Shown one piece after another: positions 15,178 through 23,641 of a DNA stretch of 64,000 nucleotides. Below the pieces are notes generated by a model. That model was not told the origin of the DNA. It did not search any database and saw only the letters and a list, made by a program, of their open reading frames with translations. Made by a program: the position numbers and the translations under genes. The DNA lies in IMG/VR virus record IMGVR_UViG_3300025151_008277, positions 1 to 64,000 of that record; one strand, written 5' to 3'. This stretch comes from a virus. Each line of letters starts with the position of its first letter. The stretch's first letter is position 1.

Positions 15178-17010
15178 TTAGTATTCTATAACTGTTTTAG
15201 ATTTTGTTACTGTTTCAACGATAATTTTGCTTTTCAAGTCTTCTAGATTCTCAATATAAGGTATTTGGAAATATTTTAATTTTAAATTTGTATCAATAAT
15301 ATTTAAATCAGTACCAGAATGAATCGGGTTGTAAATACCTAAACTCAAGCCGTTAGATTTTAAATCAATATCTGTTCTGTATGTATAAAAGCTGTCAACT
15401 CCTTCTATACTCGTTATATCAGTATTAAGTTGTTTTACATCAATAATTTGACCTAATTTAGCTTTATCGAAATAATCTTTTAATATTGTAAAGACTTTAT
15501 TTTTCAAAGTGTCATCGTTAGCAATAGTGGAAGAATTTCTTACGATCCTTAATTGAGTATAATCTTTATAACTCACCTTTTTACCTTCGTTAGCTTGTTT
15601 TAGCAGTAAGTCTACTGTTAAGTAAACCGGGTCGATAAAACTAACTTCACCATTTAAGAGTTTGTAATCTCTTATAGTATATAAAATTTCATTTTTAAGA
15701 TTAGTAGAAATATAATTAGATCTTTTAACTACAGAATTACTCTTTTTAAATTTAGGTACTATAGTAACAAAAATATTATTAACATCAAAACTATCACTAA
15801 AATTATACTGGTTGTATAATGCGTTGTTATAATCAGTATAGGAATCTAATTTTAAATCGTCTTTCAAATATTTTTTAAAGATGTTGAGATAATCAGAATT
15901 GTTACTTACTTTAATATCGTATACAAAGTTTTTAAAATTACGATCAATAAAGTTTTCATAATCTTGTTTAGTAATTAATTTGTATTCTGAATTAAAGAAC
16001 TTAGGTGCATTCGATCGAATATTTTCTACTGTTTCAGGCTCGCTGTACAGCGTACTATCTTCAGTATTTGATGCATTTACATCTAAACTATTACCTACTG
16101 TAATATAAGATAGAGTATTATCTTTTGTATCTGTATATATTGCGTTATATCTTGTAGTATTGTAGATATTAACCGATGTTTCTGAAAATGCGTTTTTAGT
16201 AATCTGTCCTTCTTTACCTGTAGAAGCAATATAATAAATTCCAATAGTTTCATTTGCTTCTAATTGTCTACCATTAACATTATTACCAAAAGTAATTTCG
16301 TAGTTCTTATTTTGATTTAATCTGCATTCGAAAGACCTATCTCCAGGTTTAGCGAGATATAATGAAGGTGTTCTTTTATACTCTTTCCATTTACCGGAAG
16401 CATTTTCTTTTACATAAACATATATACTAAAATGATCTACTTCATTATTATCACCGGGTAACAAAGTAATTGATTCGAACTTTTCTCCAATAGCAATAAC
16501 ATCTGGATACTCATTTACGCTTCCTTCGTAAAACAAAGAATTTTGTACTGCTGATAAAGTTTCAGCTACTGAGCTATTAACCTTTTGGAATGTTAAGTCT
16601 TTTGTAGTAGAATAAGTTTTACCATTACTACTTACATATGAAAATTTAGGTAATGTATGATAACCAGTTGATAGATTAGCTGAACCTTTCATTGTCATCG
16701 GCACAATAGATGTTTGAGAACCTAGAGGCTTATAATCAATAAGCTTAACTATACGATTCATATTTTCATATAGTTGCGCATCGGTAAATACTGCTTCTGA
16801 GCTGGTCTGGTTCAAATAGAATAATAATGTATGAAACGAGTATGAAACTATGTCGATTACAGCATTTAAGTTACTACCCTCAAAATTCTGATCAGTAAAA
16901 GAGATAGACGAGTCGTTATTGAGTCTCTCAATAATAAGGTCGCGCATACTTTGCGCATCAAACGATGCGTAACTATTCAACGGTAAATCAAATTCTGTTA
17001 TGTTATCCAT
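15178..17010 (-). CDS. gp6: Baseplate wedge protein gp6 (baseplate J-like)
   Basis: At 610 residues it is close to T4 gp6 (660). The N-terminus FDLPLNSYASFDAQSMRDLI and the stretch LNAVIDIVSYSFHTLLFYLNQTSSEAVFTD are typical of gp6/baseplate J proteins. The middle has the sandwich-like region (YEITFGNNVNGRQL, then EGQITKNAFSETS) and a later KLITKQDYENFIDRNF segment, also conserved in this family. It dimerises to form the inner ring of the baseplate wedge. It lies directly after gp25, as expected for a T4-like baseplate operon. Confidence 0.88.
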   Translation of the reverse strand: MDNITEFDLPLNSYASFDAQSMRDLIIERLNNDSSISFTDQNFEGSNLNAVIDIVSYSFHTLLFYLNQTSSEAVFTDAQLYENMNRIVKLIDYKPLGSQTSIVPMTMKGSANLSTGYHTLPKFSYVSSNGKTYSTTKDLTFQKVNSSVAETLSAVQNSLFYEGSVNEYPDVIAIGEKFESITLLPGDNNEVDHFSIYVYVKENASGKWKEYKRTPSLYLAKPGDRSFECRLNQNKNYEITFGNNVNGRQLEANETIGIYYIASTGKEGQITKNAFSETSVNIYNTTRYNAIYTDTKDNTLSYITVGNSLDVNASNTEDSTLYSEPETVENIRSNAPKFFNSEYKLITKQDYENFIDRNFKNFVYDIKVSNNSDYLNIFKKYLKDDLKLDSYTDYNNALYNQYNFSDSFDVNNIFVTIVPKFKKSNSVVKRSNYISTNLKNEILYTIRDYKLLNGEVSFIDPVYLTVDLLLKQANEGKKVSYKDYTQLRIVRNSSTIANDDTLKNKVFTILKDYFDKAKLGQIIDVKQLNTDITSIEGVDSFYTYRTDIDLKSNGLSLGIYNPIHSGTDLNIIDTNLKLKYFQIPYIENLEDLKSKIIVETVTKSKTVIEY

Positions 17011-17012
17011 AA

Positions 17013-17492
17013 TTATTCGTATCTAAATCCTTGCGTATCTAAAACACCTTTCACTATCTGGTCTTTATTATTTAATGTAGGAATGGTGATGCTTAGTTCT
17101 ATAAAGTACTCATTCTGACTGGGTCTACCTACTATATTAACCTCGTTTACTATAACTCTAGGTTCATATAATGGTAGTCTTTGTATAGCTTCACCGATTA
17201 ATGTACCAGTGTTTTCACTAACTGATTCAAATAAGTACTGTCTCAGATCTAAACCAAATTCTGGATTTAAAATTTTCTGACCAGGTATTGTGTTAAAAAC
17301 ATTCTTAACACTTTGATAAATAGCGTCCTCATCATATAACAATTTAACATCTTTTTTACTGTCAGTTCTATTGACAGGAGTATTGTTAATATCTGAGCTT
17401 AGCTCAAAATCTAAAGACAAATCACTATAAGAAAAGGTTGTTGTTTTATCCTTTACTTTGTTTTCATCTAAGAAATCTAAGTTAATAGCCAT
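17013..17492 (-). CDS. gp25: Baseplate wedge protein gp25
   Basis: A 159-residue protein. The conserved gp25/W core is clear: TIPGQKILNPEFGLDLRQYL, then IGEAIQRLPLYEPRVIV, with the EPR motif that contacts gp6 and the sheath. Family proteins are about 130 residues, and the extra length is an N-terminal extension. A variant late box TTAAATA (17499-17505, minus) lies 6 nt before the ATG, so this gene probably heads the gp25-gp6-gp7-like transcript. Confidence 0.92.
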   Translation of the reverse strand: MAINLDFLDENKVKDKTTTFSYSDLSLDFELSSDINNTPVNRTDSKKDVKLLYDEDAIYQSVKNVFNTIPGQKILNPEFGLDLRQYLFESVSENTGTLIGEAIQRLPLYEPRVIVNEVNIVGRPSQNEYFIELSITIPTLNNKDQIVKGVLDTQGFRYE

Positions 17493-17520
17493 TTTAATTA
17501 TTTAATAATAAAACAAAAAG

Positions 17521-17528
17521 CATAAATA
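17521..17528 (+). promoter_or_regulatory. Late promoter CATAAATA
   Basis: ATAAATA ends 6 nt before the ATG at 17535. A divergent variant box for gp25 (TTAAATA on the minus strand, 17499-17505) lies 20 bp away, so this 42-bp gap serves both directions. Confidence 0.7.
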
Positions 17529-17534
17529 ATTAAA

Positions 17535-18041
17535 ATGGGAAAATTTAACGAAATATACGAAGAGGTATACCAGCGTTATGAGAAAACATGCGCGATCCCA
17601 GGAGATTACGTCAAAATACGTTCTAACGTAAAAGGCTCTGACTGGTATAAAAACTTAGATGAAACCAGGAAGACTTACGTTGATGGTATTATTCAACTCC
17701 AAGAATCTGGTAAGTACATTCTTTTTAGTGCTATTAAATCTACACAATATGAGACTAACGCGCTTGGATCTAAAGAATATATTGCTGATATTACTGTTGA
17801 AGAAGCTCCAGGTTTCTATACTAATCCATTATCAATTCCTATGGAGTTAGTAGAATTCGATATGTCTAGTTCAGATCATAGAGGTACTCGAACTGATAAG
17901 ACCAACGAAAAGGAAGAAAAAATTAACCACAAGCCTGAGCCTGTCGCTGATCAAGATGTTTTAGTTGGTAATAAAACTAAACATGATAACGGTAGTTACA
18001 AGCTTGCAGGTGAGAGTTACACTTCAAAGTATTTGTCTTGA
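17535..18041 (+). CDS. Late hypothetical protein with CTS-like N-terminus
   Basis: A 168-residue protein starting MGKFNEIYEEVYQRYEKT, whose first residues fit the F-acidic-x-[LI]-[YF] pattern shared by several small late proteins here. Residues 20-110 look globular with a GDYVKI beta segment reminiscent of SH3-like folds; the last 50 residues are charged and probably disordered. It has its own late promoter with a 6-nt gap. Its 3' end overlaps the convergent gp44 gene by 18 nt. Function unknown; possibly packaged in the capsid. Confidence 0.65.
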   Translation: MGKFNEIYEEVYQRYEKTCAIPGDYVKIRSNVKGSDWYKNLDETRKTYVDGIIQLQESGKYILFSAIKSTQYETNALGSKEYIADITVEEAPGFYTNPLSIPMELVEFDMSSSDHRGTRTDKTNEKEEKINHKPEPVADQDVLVGNKTKHDNGSYKLAGESYTSKYLS

Positions 18042-18947
18042 TAGCTCGATCAGACAAGTATAGAAGTTAATTTCTTTGTCAATAACTATATTATTACGAT
18101 AATAATACTCAGAGACTGTAATCATGCAGTCTCTGTTTTTTTGTTCTGATACCTCTAATTCGTTGCTATATAGCTTATCAAATAATACTTTGAATAGAGT
18201 ATCATAGTCATTACTAAAAGCACTTTCATTCTCTATAATGAACTTCCTTACTTTATAGAGTTCCTTTTTCTTCAATAGCTCGAGACTTTTAGTAATAACG
18301 TTATCTGCTCCATTTACTACATTGGAGTTCTTTCCTGAAATTACATACTTTTGAATACTATTAATACATCTGCGTAAGTCAGGGTAAGATCTATTGATTA
18401 ATTCAGAAAGATTCGATTGCTCAATAGATACCTTTTCTTCATTTATTACATGTAGAACTCTCTTAACATATTCCTCTTTCGGTGGAGTGAGTACGAATGT
18501 GTGACATCTTGATTGTAGAGCTGGAATAATTTTATGCTGATAATTTGCGGTGAGAACGAAACGAGCAATATCATGATATTCTTCAATACTATTACGTAAA
18601 GCTTTTTGTGCGTCTAAGCTTAGCCCGTCACACTCATCTAATACGATAACTTTAATAGTACCAAACAAGCTCTGCGTTTGAGCAAAGTTTAATACTTTAG
18701 TTCTAATAGTATCAATACCATTCTCGTCTGATGCGTTGATATAGAGATATTGAGTCTTTAGTAGATCATTAATAATAATCTTCGCTAAAGTAGTTTTACC
18801 AACACCTGGACTACCTACTAAAAGTAGATTAGGTAAGTGCCCAGATTGTTGAACTGTCTCAAAATATTCTCGAGCATCTTGAGTTAGTACGATATCGTCT
18901 AACGTACTCGGCCGATATTTCTCTACCCAAATATCAGATATTTCCAT
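18024..18947 (-). CDS. gp44: Sliding-clamp loader large subunit gp44
   Basis: A 307-residue AAA+ ATPase (T4 gp44 is 319). Walker A GSPGVGKTT at about 45-53, Walker B VIVLDECDG at about 100-108, sensor 1 RFVLTANYQHKI at about 129-140, and the SRC arginine-finger motif (LQSRCHTF) follow in the right order for the RFC/gp44 family. It opens the gp45 clamp around primed DNA for the polymerase. No gp62 small-subunit gene follows; the next gene is convergent. The ATG overlaps the dUTPase stop (TAATG). Confidence 0.95.
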   Translation of the reverse strand: MEISDIWVEKYRPSTLDDIVLTQDAREYFETVQQSGHLPNLLLVGSPGVGKTTLAKIIINDLLKTQYLYINASDENGIDTIRTKVLNFAQTQSLFGTIKVIVLDECDGLSLDAQKALRNSIEEYHDIARFVLTANYQHKIIPALQSRCHTFVLTPPKEEYVKRVLHVINEEKVSIEQSNLSELINRSYPDLRRCINSIQKYVISGKNSNVVNGADNVITKSLELLKKKELYKVRKFIIENESAFSNDYDTLFKVLFDKLYSNELEVSEQKNRDCMITVSEYYYRNNIVIDKEINFYTCLIELSRQIL

Positions 18948-19435
18948 TACTTATCTTTCTTATCTGAAGAACCGAATCCTTGATCTCCGCGATTAGTATC
19001 AGTCACTTCTTCAGACCATTCACATGAAACCTGCACTAGCGGATATACTACAAATTGAGCTACAGCTTTACCTTTCTCAATCTTAACATCCACATTACTG
19101 AAGTTATATAGCTTTACTGCAAGGTCTCCTCTATATTGGTTATCAATAACACCAAGGTGAGGTTGAATGTTATGCTTAAATCCAAGACCAGACCGTGGTT
19201 CAATTTTAAACCAATAACCAGGTGAGATATCAGCAACTGTTACACCTACTGGGGCGATGCAAGATCCGCCACCAGGGACAGTAACATCTTCAACACAAAA
19301 AAGATCATACCCTGAATCACCAGTAGCCCAACCATCATTATTAACTTTAGGTAGAATGGCATCTTCATGAGTCTTTAAAAATTTTACTTTTATAGCAGGT
19401 TTATCTACAATATTCCAATTCACATTTTCGCTCAT
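18947..19435 (-). CDS. dut: Trimeric dUTPase
   Basis: A 162-residue protein with all five dUTPase motifs in order: TGDSGYDLF, EPRSGLGFK, GVIDNQYRGDL, KAVAQFVVYP and the C-terminal RGDQGFGSS. It hydrolyses dUTP to dUMP and pyrophosphate, keeping uracil out of DNA and feeding dTMP synthesis. An N-terminal extension of about 15 residues is slightly unusual. T4 itself uses a different dCTP/dUTPase (gp56), so this is a bacterial-type replacement common in marine T4-like phages. Confidence 0.97.
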   Translation of the reverse strand: MSENVNWNIVDKPAIKVKFLKTHEDAILPKVNNDGWATGDSGYDLFCVEDVTVPGGGSCIAPVGVTVADISPGYWFKIEPRSGLGFKHNIQPHLGVIDNQYRGDLAVKLYNFSNVDVKIEKGKAVAQFVVYPLVQVSCEWSEEVTDTNRGDQGFGSSDKKDK

Positions 19436-19490
19436 ACCCGTATGATATATCTATTCCGATTTTAATCAAGGTTTAATTATCGGAAACATT

Positions 19491-19498
19491 GATAAATA
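19491..19498 (+). promoter_or_regulatory. Late promoter GATAAATA
   Basis: ATAAATA ends 5 nt before the ATG at 19504. This favours the ATG over the in-frame TTG at 19489, which lies upstream of the box. Confidence 0.72.
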
Positions 19499-19503
19499 AT
19501 CCT

Positions 19504-19956
19504 ATGGAAGAAGCTAATGATATTATAGAGCAGCTTAAAAATATTCCAAAAGAAGCTAAGCAAGCTACAGCTAAGCCGCAAATGGAGCCGTTAGAGAAAG
19601 AAGAAGTCGAGCAATTTATTATTGACAAATCTTCTAAACTAATTAGCGATAGTATGGAAATGATCGAGAATATGAAAGAAGTTGTCTTTCATGTGCCTGA
19701 TGCAGATAATGTTTCTTCTTTAGCTGAATTAATAAAAGCATCAACAGGTGCTATTGAAACTCTAAACAAATTAGTTACTCAGGATAAAAAATCTCAAACT
19801 CAAATACAAGTTAAACAATTAGATATACAATCTAAAAAAATGCTTCAAGATAGTGAGCAAGATCATAAGCTTAAATTATCTAGAGAAGATATACTAAAAA
19901 ACTTAATTGATGGAAAAGATGTAATTGAAGTTCCTGGAGAGGAATTAACTGAGTAG
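19504..19956 (+). CDS. Small terminase subunit gp16-like protein
   Basis: A 150-residue helical protein, close to gp16 of T4 relatives (about 140-165). The centre LAELIKASTGAIETLNKLVT followed by a Lys/Gln-rich helix (IQVKQLDIQSKKM) matches the two-helix coiled-coil core typical of gp16, with acidic ends. gp16 rings bind packaging DNA and regulate gp17. Unusually, the gene lies on the opposite strand and 12 kb from gp17. It has a late promoter with a 5-nt gap. The assignment rests on pattern recognition alone. Confidence 0.5.
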   Translation: MEEANDIIEQLKNIPKEAKQATAKPQMEPLEKEEVEQFIIDKSSKLISDSMEMIENMKEVVFHVPDADNVSSLAELIKASTGAIETLNKLVTQDKKSQTQIQVKQLDIQSKKMLQDSEQDHKLKLSREDILKNLIDGKDVIEVPGEELTE

Positions 19957-20775
19957 ATTTTTAGTAGAAGCCTTTTTAGATTTTTGAATCTTGTCTCCTT
20001 TAAGGTCAACTTTAATTGTTGTACCTTCTACATCTTTATCAAATTCTACCTTAATAACTTCTTGTAAATTGTTTAGTTTATAATTAGATAAGAACAAAAA
20101 CGACTCGAATGCTCCATCTAATTTATCAGCTACAATTTCATATAGGGTAGTTTTGTTTTCTGCTATTCTATTTATATGAGTAAAATCAGTTACTAAATCC
20201 CCGCCATGAGCAACTCCAGGAGAAGATGGTTGTACTATCTGTGATATATTTTGATTGAACAAGCTATTCACTTTAGTGCTCAGTTGAGATACATTAGCTT
20301 TATAATTTAAATTTAATTTAGCATCAAGTATATGATTGTAAGGTAGAGGTGTGTTACTCTCTAACTCAACATCAAACATTGGAGTATATCTACTATCTAC
20401 AACTAAGTCTTGATCTAAAATATTCGCTAAACTATCACTTAAAGTCTGTAATGATGTTTCTTCTATATTGACGCTACCTTTTAAATCTTCTAATACTTTA
20501 GGGTTTGCATTAGCTAACCTACGCATCCAAAATAAAACAAACTCAGGTTCTAAATCTTCAAACTTAGATATATTATTTTTCCAAAAGTTTACTTCACTTG
20601 TAATAGGATCATTTTTTGTTTTAGTGTTTTCATACTCTACATATAATTCAAAATGATCTTTATATACATTGAAAGGATTATTAGTCGCAACATTAGCTAA
20701 TTGAGCACTAGCAGTACTTTCTAGTTTTGTACTTACTAGTTCTTCTTTTAATGTTTTTGCTGGTGTTAAGCTCAT
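19945..20775 (-). CDS. Hypothetical tail/baseplate hub-associated protein
   Basis: A 276-residue protein with no recognised domain, starting MSLTPAKTLKEELVSTKLES and ending in a Lys-rich tail (GDKIQKSKKASTKN). It is coupled by ATGA to the upstream hub-like gene and is the last gene of the tail operon, overlapping the convergent gp16-like gene by 12 nt. It probably takes part in baseplate hub assembly; this rests on position only. Confidence 0.6.
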   Translation of the reverse strand: MSLTPAKTLKEELVSTKLESTASAQLANVATNNPFNVYKDHFELYVEYENTKTKNDPITSEVNFWKNNISKFEDLEPEFVLFWMRRLANANPKVLEDLKGSVNIEETSLQTLSDSLANILDQDLVVDSRYTPMFDVELESNTPLPYNHILDAKLNLNYKANVSQLSTKVNSLFNQNISQIVQPSSPGVAHGGDLVTDFTHINRIAENKTTLYEIVADKLDGAFESFLFLSNYKLNNLQEVIKVEFDKDVEGTTIKVDLKGDKIQKSKKASTKNLLS

Positions 20776-22214
20776 ACTGTATATGGTTTAGTTGCGATTA
20801 CGTTACTGATATATTCTGTATTATTAATTATATGTTGAGTGTCAAGAATAAAATAACATCCTTGTAATTTTCTTTCAAATTTAGAATCTATATTAGTCTC
20901 TCTAATTACATTTATAAATTTACCAGATCTTAAATTTATATTACCGTTAGTTTCTAATTCTATATTACTAGAAAGATACAACATGTTCTTGATTAATTCA
21001 TTCCTACCTTCATAACGAGCTATACTCTCATCAGAAGTACTATACATTGTAGTAAATAAATTTCTGTTTAGTACATTTTCTCCAGGTTCAAAAGATATGT
21101 GAGCATTTTTAGCTGGTACATTAGTTAAAAAGTTTTTATTAAAATAATCTATACTGTTTTTTATATCTCCTTCTTTTTTATAGAAGTTGAATTTTTTATC
21201 TTTAAAACTGTAGTTAACTACATTAGTGGATCTCAAGCGCTCTAAACTACTTGTAGCAGAAAAGTTAAGATAATTAAATTTACGTACTGGGAAATTAGAA
21301 ATTAACGGAGATATATTTTTATTAGGTTTTCTATAATCATTACCAGCTTCGTTTTGTTCAGTAGGAAGTTCATAGCTACCTACTAACTCTGACCCAATAG
21401 CTTTGTTTCTTTGTATACCGTTAAAAATATCTTTTATACTTAAAAAGTTAAGCTTACCGAATTTATCTTCTCTCAATAAACACATATCACTATTTTTTTC
21501 AGATACGTGATTTTCAATAATATAATCTATGATATGCATTGGTGTGGTATCAATAGATGAAGAATAAAATAGTTTTGATAGGCCTCTATCCCATCGATCA
21601 GGATTAATTACGCTTTTACTTACGAATGTTTCTATAACGTTTTTTAAAGCATCGCCTGTGTAAACCGCTCTTTCGTCATCGCTTAACTGTGAAAAATCTC
21701 CTTTATCAGATAAAACTTGATTAGTACTCCATTGTTTTGTAGGGTATGATAATTCGCGGAATTTAACATCCATTAACTCAAATAGTTTATACTTAACACC
21801 ATCCTCTTCAAACTCTTCTTCGTCTTTTATAAAACAAGGAAGCTCTAAGAGATAAGGAAATTGATCTTTTTCGGACAACGGACCTGTTTGTAAATCAGGT
21901 TTGAACTTTATTAAAACAAATTCATCACTATTTCCCTTAAATTCAAACTGTAAATTATCAGGGTTTACATCGGTAGGTGTTGTAACTAAGTTACTTTCAA
22001 TTTGATTGTTATTATTTTTTAATACAAGAGTAATAGAGAGAAATGGGTTGTAGATGCTATCTCTAAACTCTAGTTGTTTGAAAACATTAGGCTGTACTTT
22101 AAAAAATCCATCAGAGTTTACAAAGAAGATATCCAGGACATACTTAGACCCGCCAACCTCTATTGTAACATCTCTGTTTTCAACACTTGGATTTTTTGAT
22201 ATATTAGGTTGCAT
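20772..22214 (-). CDS. Baseplate hub protein, gp27-like
   Basis: A 480-residue protein (T4 gp27 is 391). The N-terminus has strands and a loop like hub domain 1 (IEVGGSKYVLDIFFVNSDGF). The C-terminus GCYFILDTQHIINNTEYISN resembles the last strand-turn of gp27 and gpD hub proteins, where the ring domain ends with a -H-x-Y-x-s-x-i pattern. It is followed in the transcript by an unknown gene and preceded by gp53, fitting a hub position. No lysozyme domain (gp5) is seen in this window. Medium confidence. Confidence 0.55.
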   Translation of the reverse strand: MQPNISKNPSVENRDVTIEVGGSKYVLDIFFVNSDGFFKVQPNVFKQLEFRDSIYNPFLSITLVLKNNNNQIESNLVTTPTDVNPDNLQFEFKGNSDEFVLIKFKPDLQTGPLSEKDQFPYLLELPCFIKDEEEFEEDGVKYKLFELMDVKFRELSYPTKQWSTNQVLSDKGDFSQLSDDERAVYTGDALKNVIETFVSKSVINPDRWDRGLSKLFYSSSIDTTPMHIIDYIIENHVSEKNSDMCLLREDKFGKLNFLSIKDIFNGIQRNKAIGSELVGSYELPTEQNEAGNDYRKPNKNISPLISNFPVRKFNYLNFSATSSLERLRSTNVVNYSFKDKKFNFYKKEGDIKNSIDYFNKNFLTNVPAKNAHISFEPGENVLNRNLFTTMYSTSDESIARYEGRNELIKNMLYLSSNIELETNGNINLRSGKFINVIRETNIDSKFERKLQGCYFILDTQHIINNTEYISNVIATKPYTV

Positions 22215-22585
22215 TATTGTTTAAGATTTTCTTCAATCGCAGCTAATACCTTATTCACAGCATCACTAGTTAAAATTTTTAATTTTGTACCAGGAGTAAT
22301 ATTGGTAATAGGGTTTTTAATTTCATTAACTAAACAAATCAACCACCATAAATCCTGAGTACCATAATACTGATTACTCAACGTAGTGTATGGTATGTTT
22401 ATAGAAACTATTACTTCATGAAATAGTCTACTATCAATATTTTCCGGAATGTTTATTTTCTTTAAAATATTATAAAAATAATAATTATTATTTTTTGCTA
22501 CCTGAAAAATATTTTCATAACGAGTATATTTTATATTAACTAACTCGTCAATTTCATTACGATATTTTTGTAAGTCTTCTATCAT
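22214..22585 (-). CDS. gp53: Baseplate wedge protein gp53-like
   Basis: A 123-residue protein whose C-terminal half, YTTLSNQYYGTQDLWWLICL then NPITNITPGTKLKIL, has the LysM-like turn (aromatic YG-T-D-LWWLI, then P-G-x-x-L-x-I) found in T4 gp53 and related baseplate proteins. gp53 clamps gp25 and gp6 of neighbouring wedges at the baseplate ring. It is shorter than T4 gp53 (196). TAATG overlap with the downstream hub-like gene. Confidence 0.7.
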   Translation of the reverse strand: MIEDLQKYRNEIDELVNIKYTRYENIFQVAKNNNYYFYNILKKINIPENIDSRLFHEVIVSINIPYTTLSNQYYGTQDLWWLICLVNEIKNPITNITPGTKLKILTSDAVNKVLAAIEENLKQ

Positions 22586-22591
22586 ATTATT

Positions 22592-23638
22592 TTAATCTGT
22601 TTCAAGAGTAAAACTTACTTTAGGATCATAACTCTCATAAAATAAGTTTTTTGACTCTGGTAGTAATGAAGTTATCTTTAAATTTAATTCAAATACTTCA
22701 GGTATTAAAGTTTTTACTGATTTAGTTTCACTGTTAAGTTGAAAGGTTACTATCTTTTCCTTTCTTACTCCGTGACATTTAACCTGTAGCTCTGGAATAT
22801 AGCAATACGGTAAGTAATGAAGACCTTCCATTCTCAATTCATACAAAGCTGATGGCTGAGCTAAAAACCTGTTAAATCTATTAGGTAGATTTTGATATAC
22901 TAATAAAAATATAAGCTGCCAGTTTTGCTGCCAGCTTGGTGCTTGACCGTCTTGATTTACATCTTTAGTATTATCAAGAAATATTGTAGTACTAATCGTC
23001 GGACCGACTTCTGGGTACTTATAGCTTTTTGCGGCCTCCATACTAAATCCTTCGACAATTGCTTTAGTGAAAGAGAAAAAATTCTTAGCTAAACCTTCAA
23101 GCATGCCTTCGCCCCATTGAGATTGTGTAGCCTTCCATTCATCTTGTAGGTAAGGTATACTATATATAAACCCTGAATCTTTAGTTCCGTATATATTATA
23201 ATAACTTTGCAGATGCTTCGGTGTTGGATTCTTTGCATCACTGTTACGTAAGTCTACAGCTTTCGCACCTTTGTCTAATGCATCTTGAAAGCTATCAGCA
23301 CCTCTTTTAATATAATCTCCTACGATAGGTATATTAGCACCAACATTACCTATAGCTTTTGTAGCTATTTCAGTAGTATCAACATAAACATTAGCAGCAT
23401 ACGCTAAATTGCTTATAAAAGAACTTCTGTTTACATATCGTTCTCTTAATCGCATTTTAGGTACATTTACTCTACCCTCTTTCAATGTTTTAGTCCATTT
23501 AAAATCATTAACTACATCTATAGTTTTTTCTTTACCATTAATAGGCTTAGCTAATGGAGCGTTATTAATCGCAGTTTTAAACGTCATACCATCAGGGTAT
23601 GAAAGAGGCTGTTCATCATCTAATTTAAAAATATTCAT
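22592..23638 (-). CDS. Tail tube cap / baseplate protein gp48- or gp54-like
   Basis: A 348-residue protein (T4 gp48 364, gp54 320). Its C-terminal 110 residues resemble the tube-protein fold used for tube initiation: LPYCYIPELQVKCHGVRKEK, then PEVFELNLKITSLLPESKN. The preceding WQQNWQLIFLLVYQNLPNRF is hydrophobic and helical. These proteins sit on the hub and start tube polymerisation around the tape measure. The gene directly follows the tape measure, as genes 48 and 54 follow 29 in T4. I cannot tell which of the two it matches best. Confidence 0.65.
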   Translation of the reverse strand: MNIFKLDDEQPLSYPDGMTFKTAINNAPLAKPINGKEKTIDVVNDFKWTKTLKEGRVNVPKMRLRERYVNRSSFISNLAYAANVYVDTTEIATKAIGNVGANIPIVGDYIKRGADSFQDALDKGAKAVDLRNSDAKNPTPKHLQSYYNIYGTKDSGFIYSIPYLQDEWKATQSQWGEGMLEGLAKNFFSFTKAIVEGFSMEAAKSYKYPEVGPTISTTIFLDNTKDVNQDGQAPSWQQNWQLIFLLVYQNLPNRFNRFLAQPSALYELRMEGLHYLPYCYIPELQVKCHGVRKEKIVTFQLNSETKSVKTLIPEVFELNLKITSLLPESKNLFYESYDPKVSFTLETD

Positions 23639-23641
23639 ATA

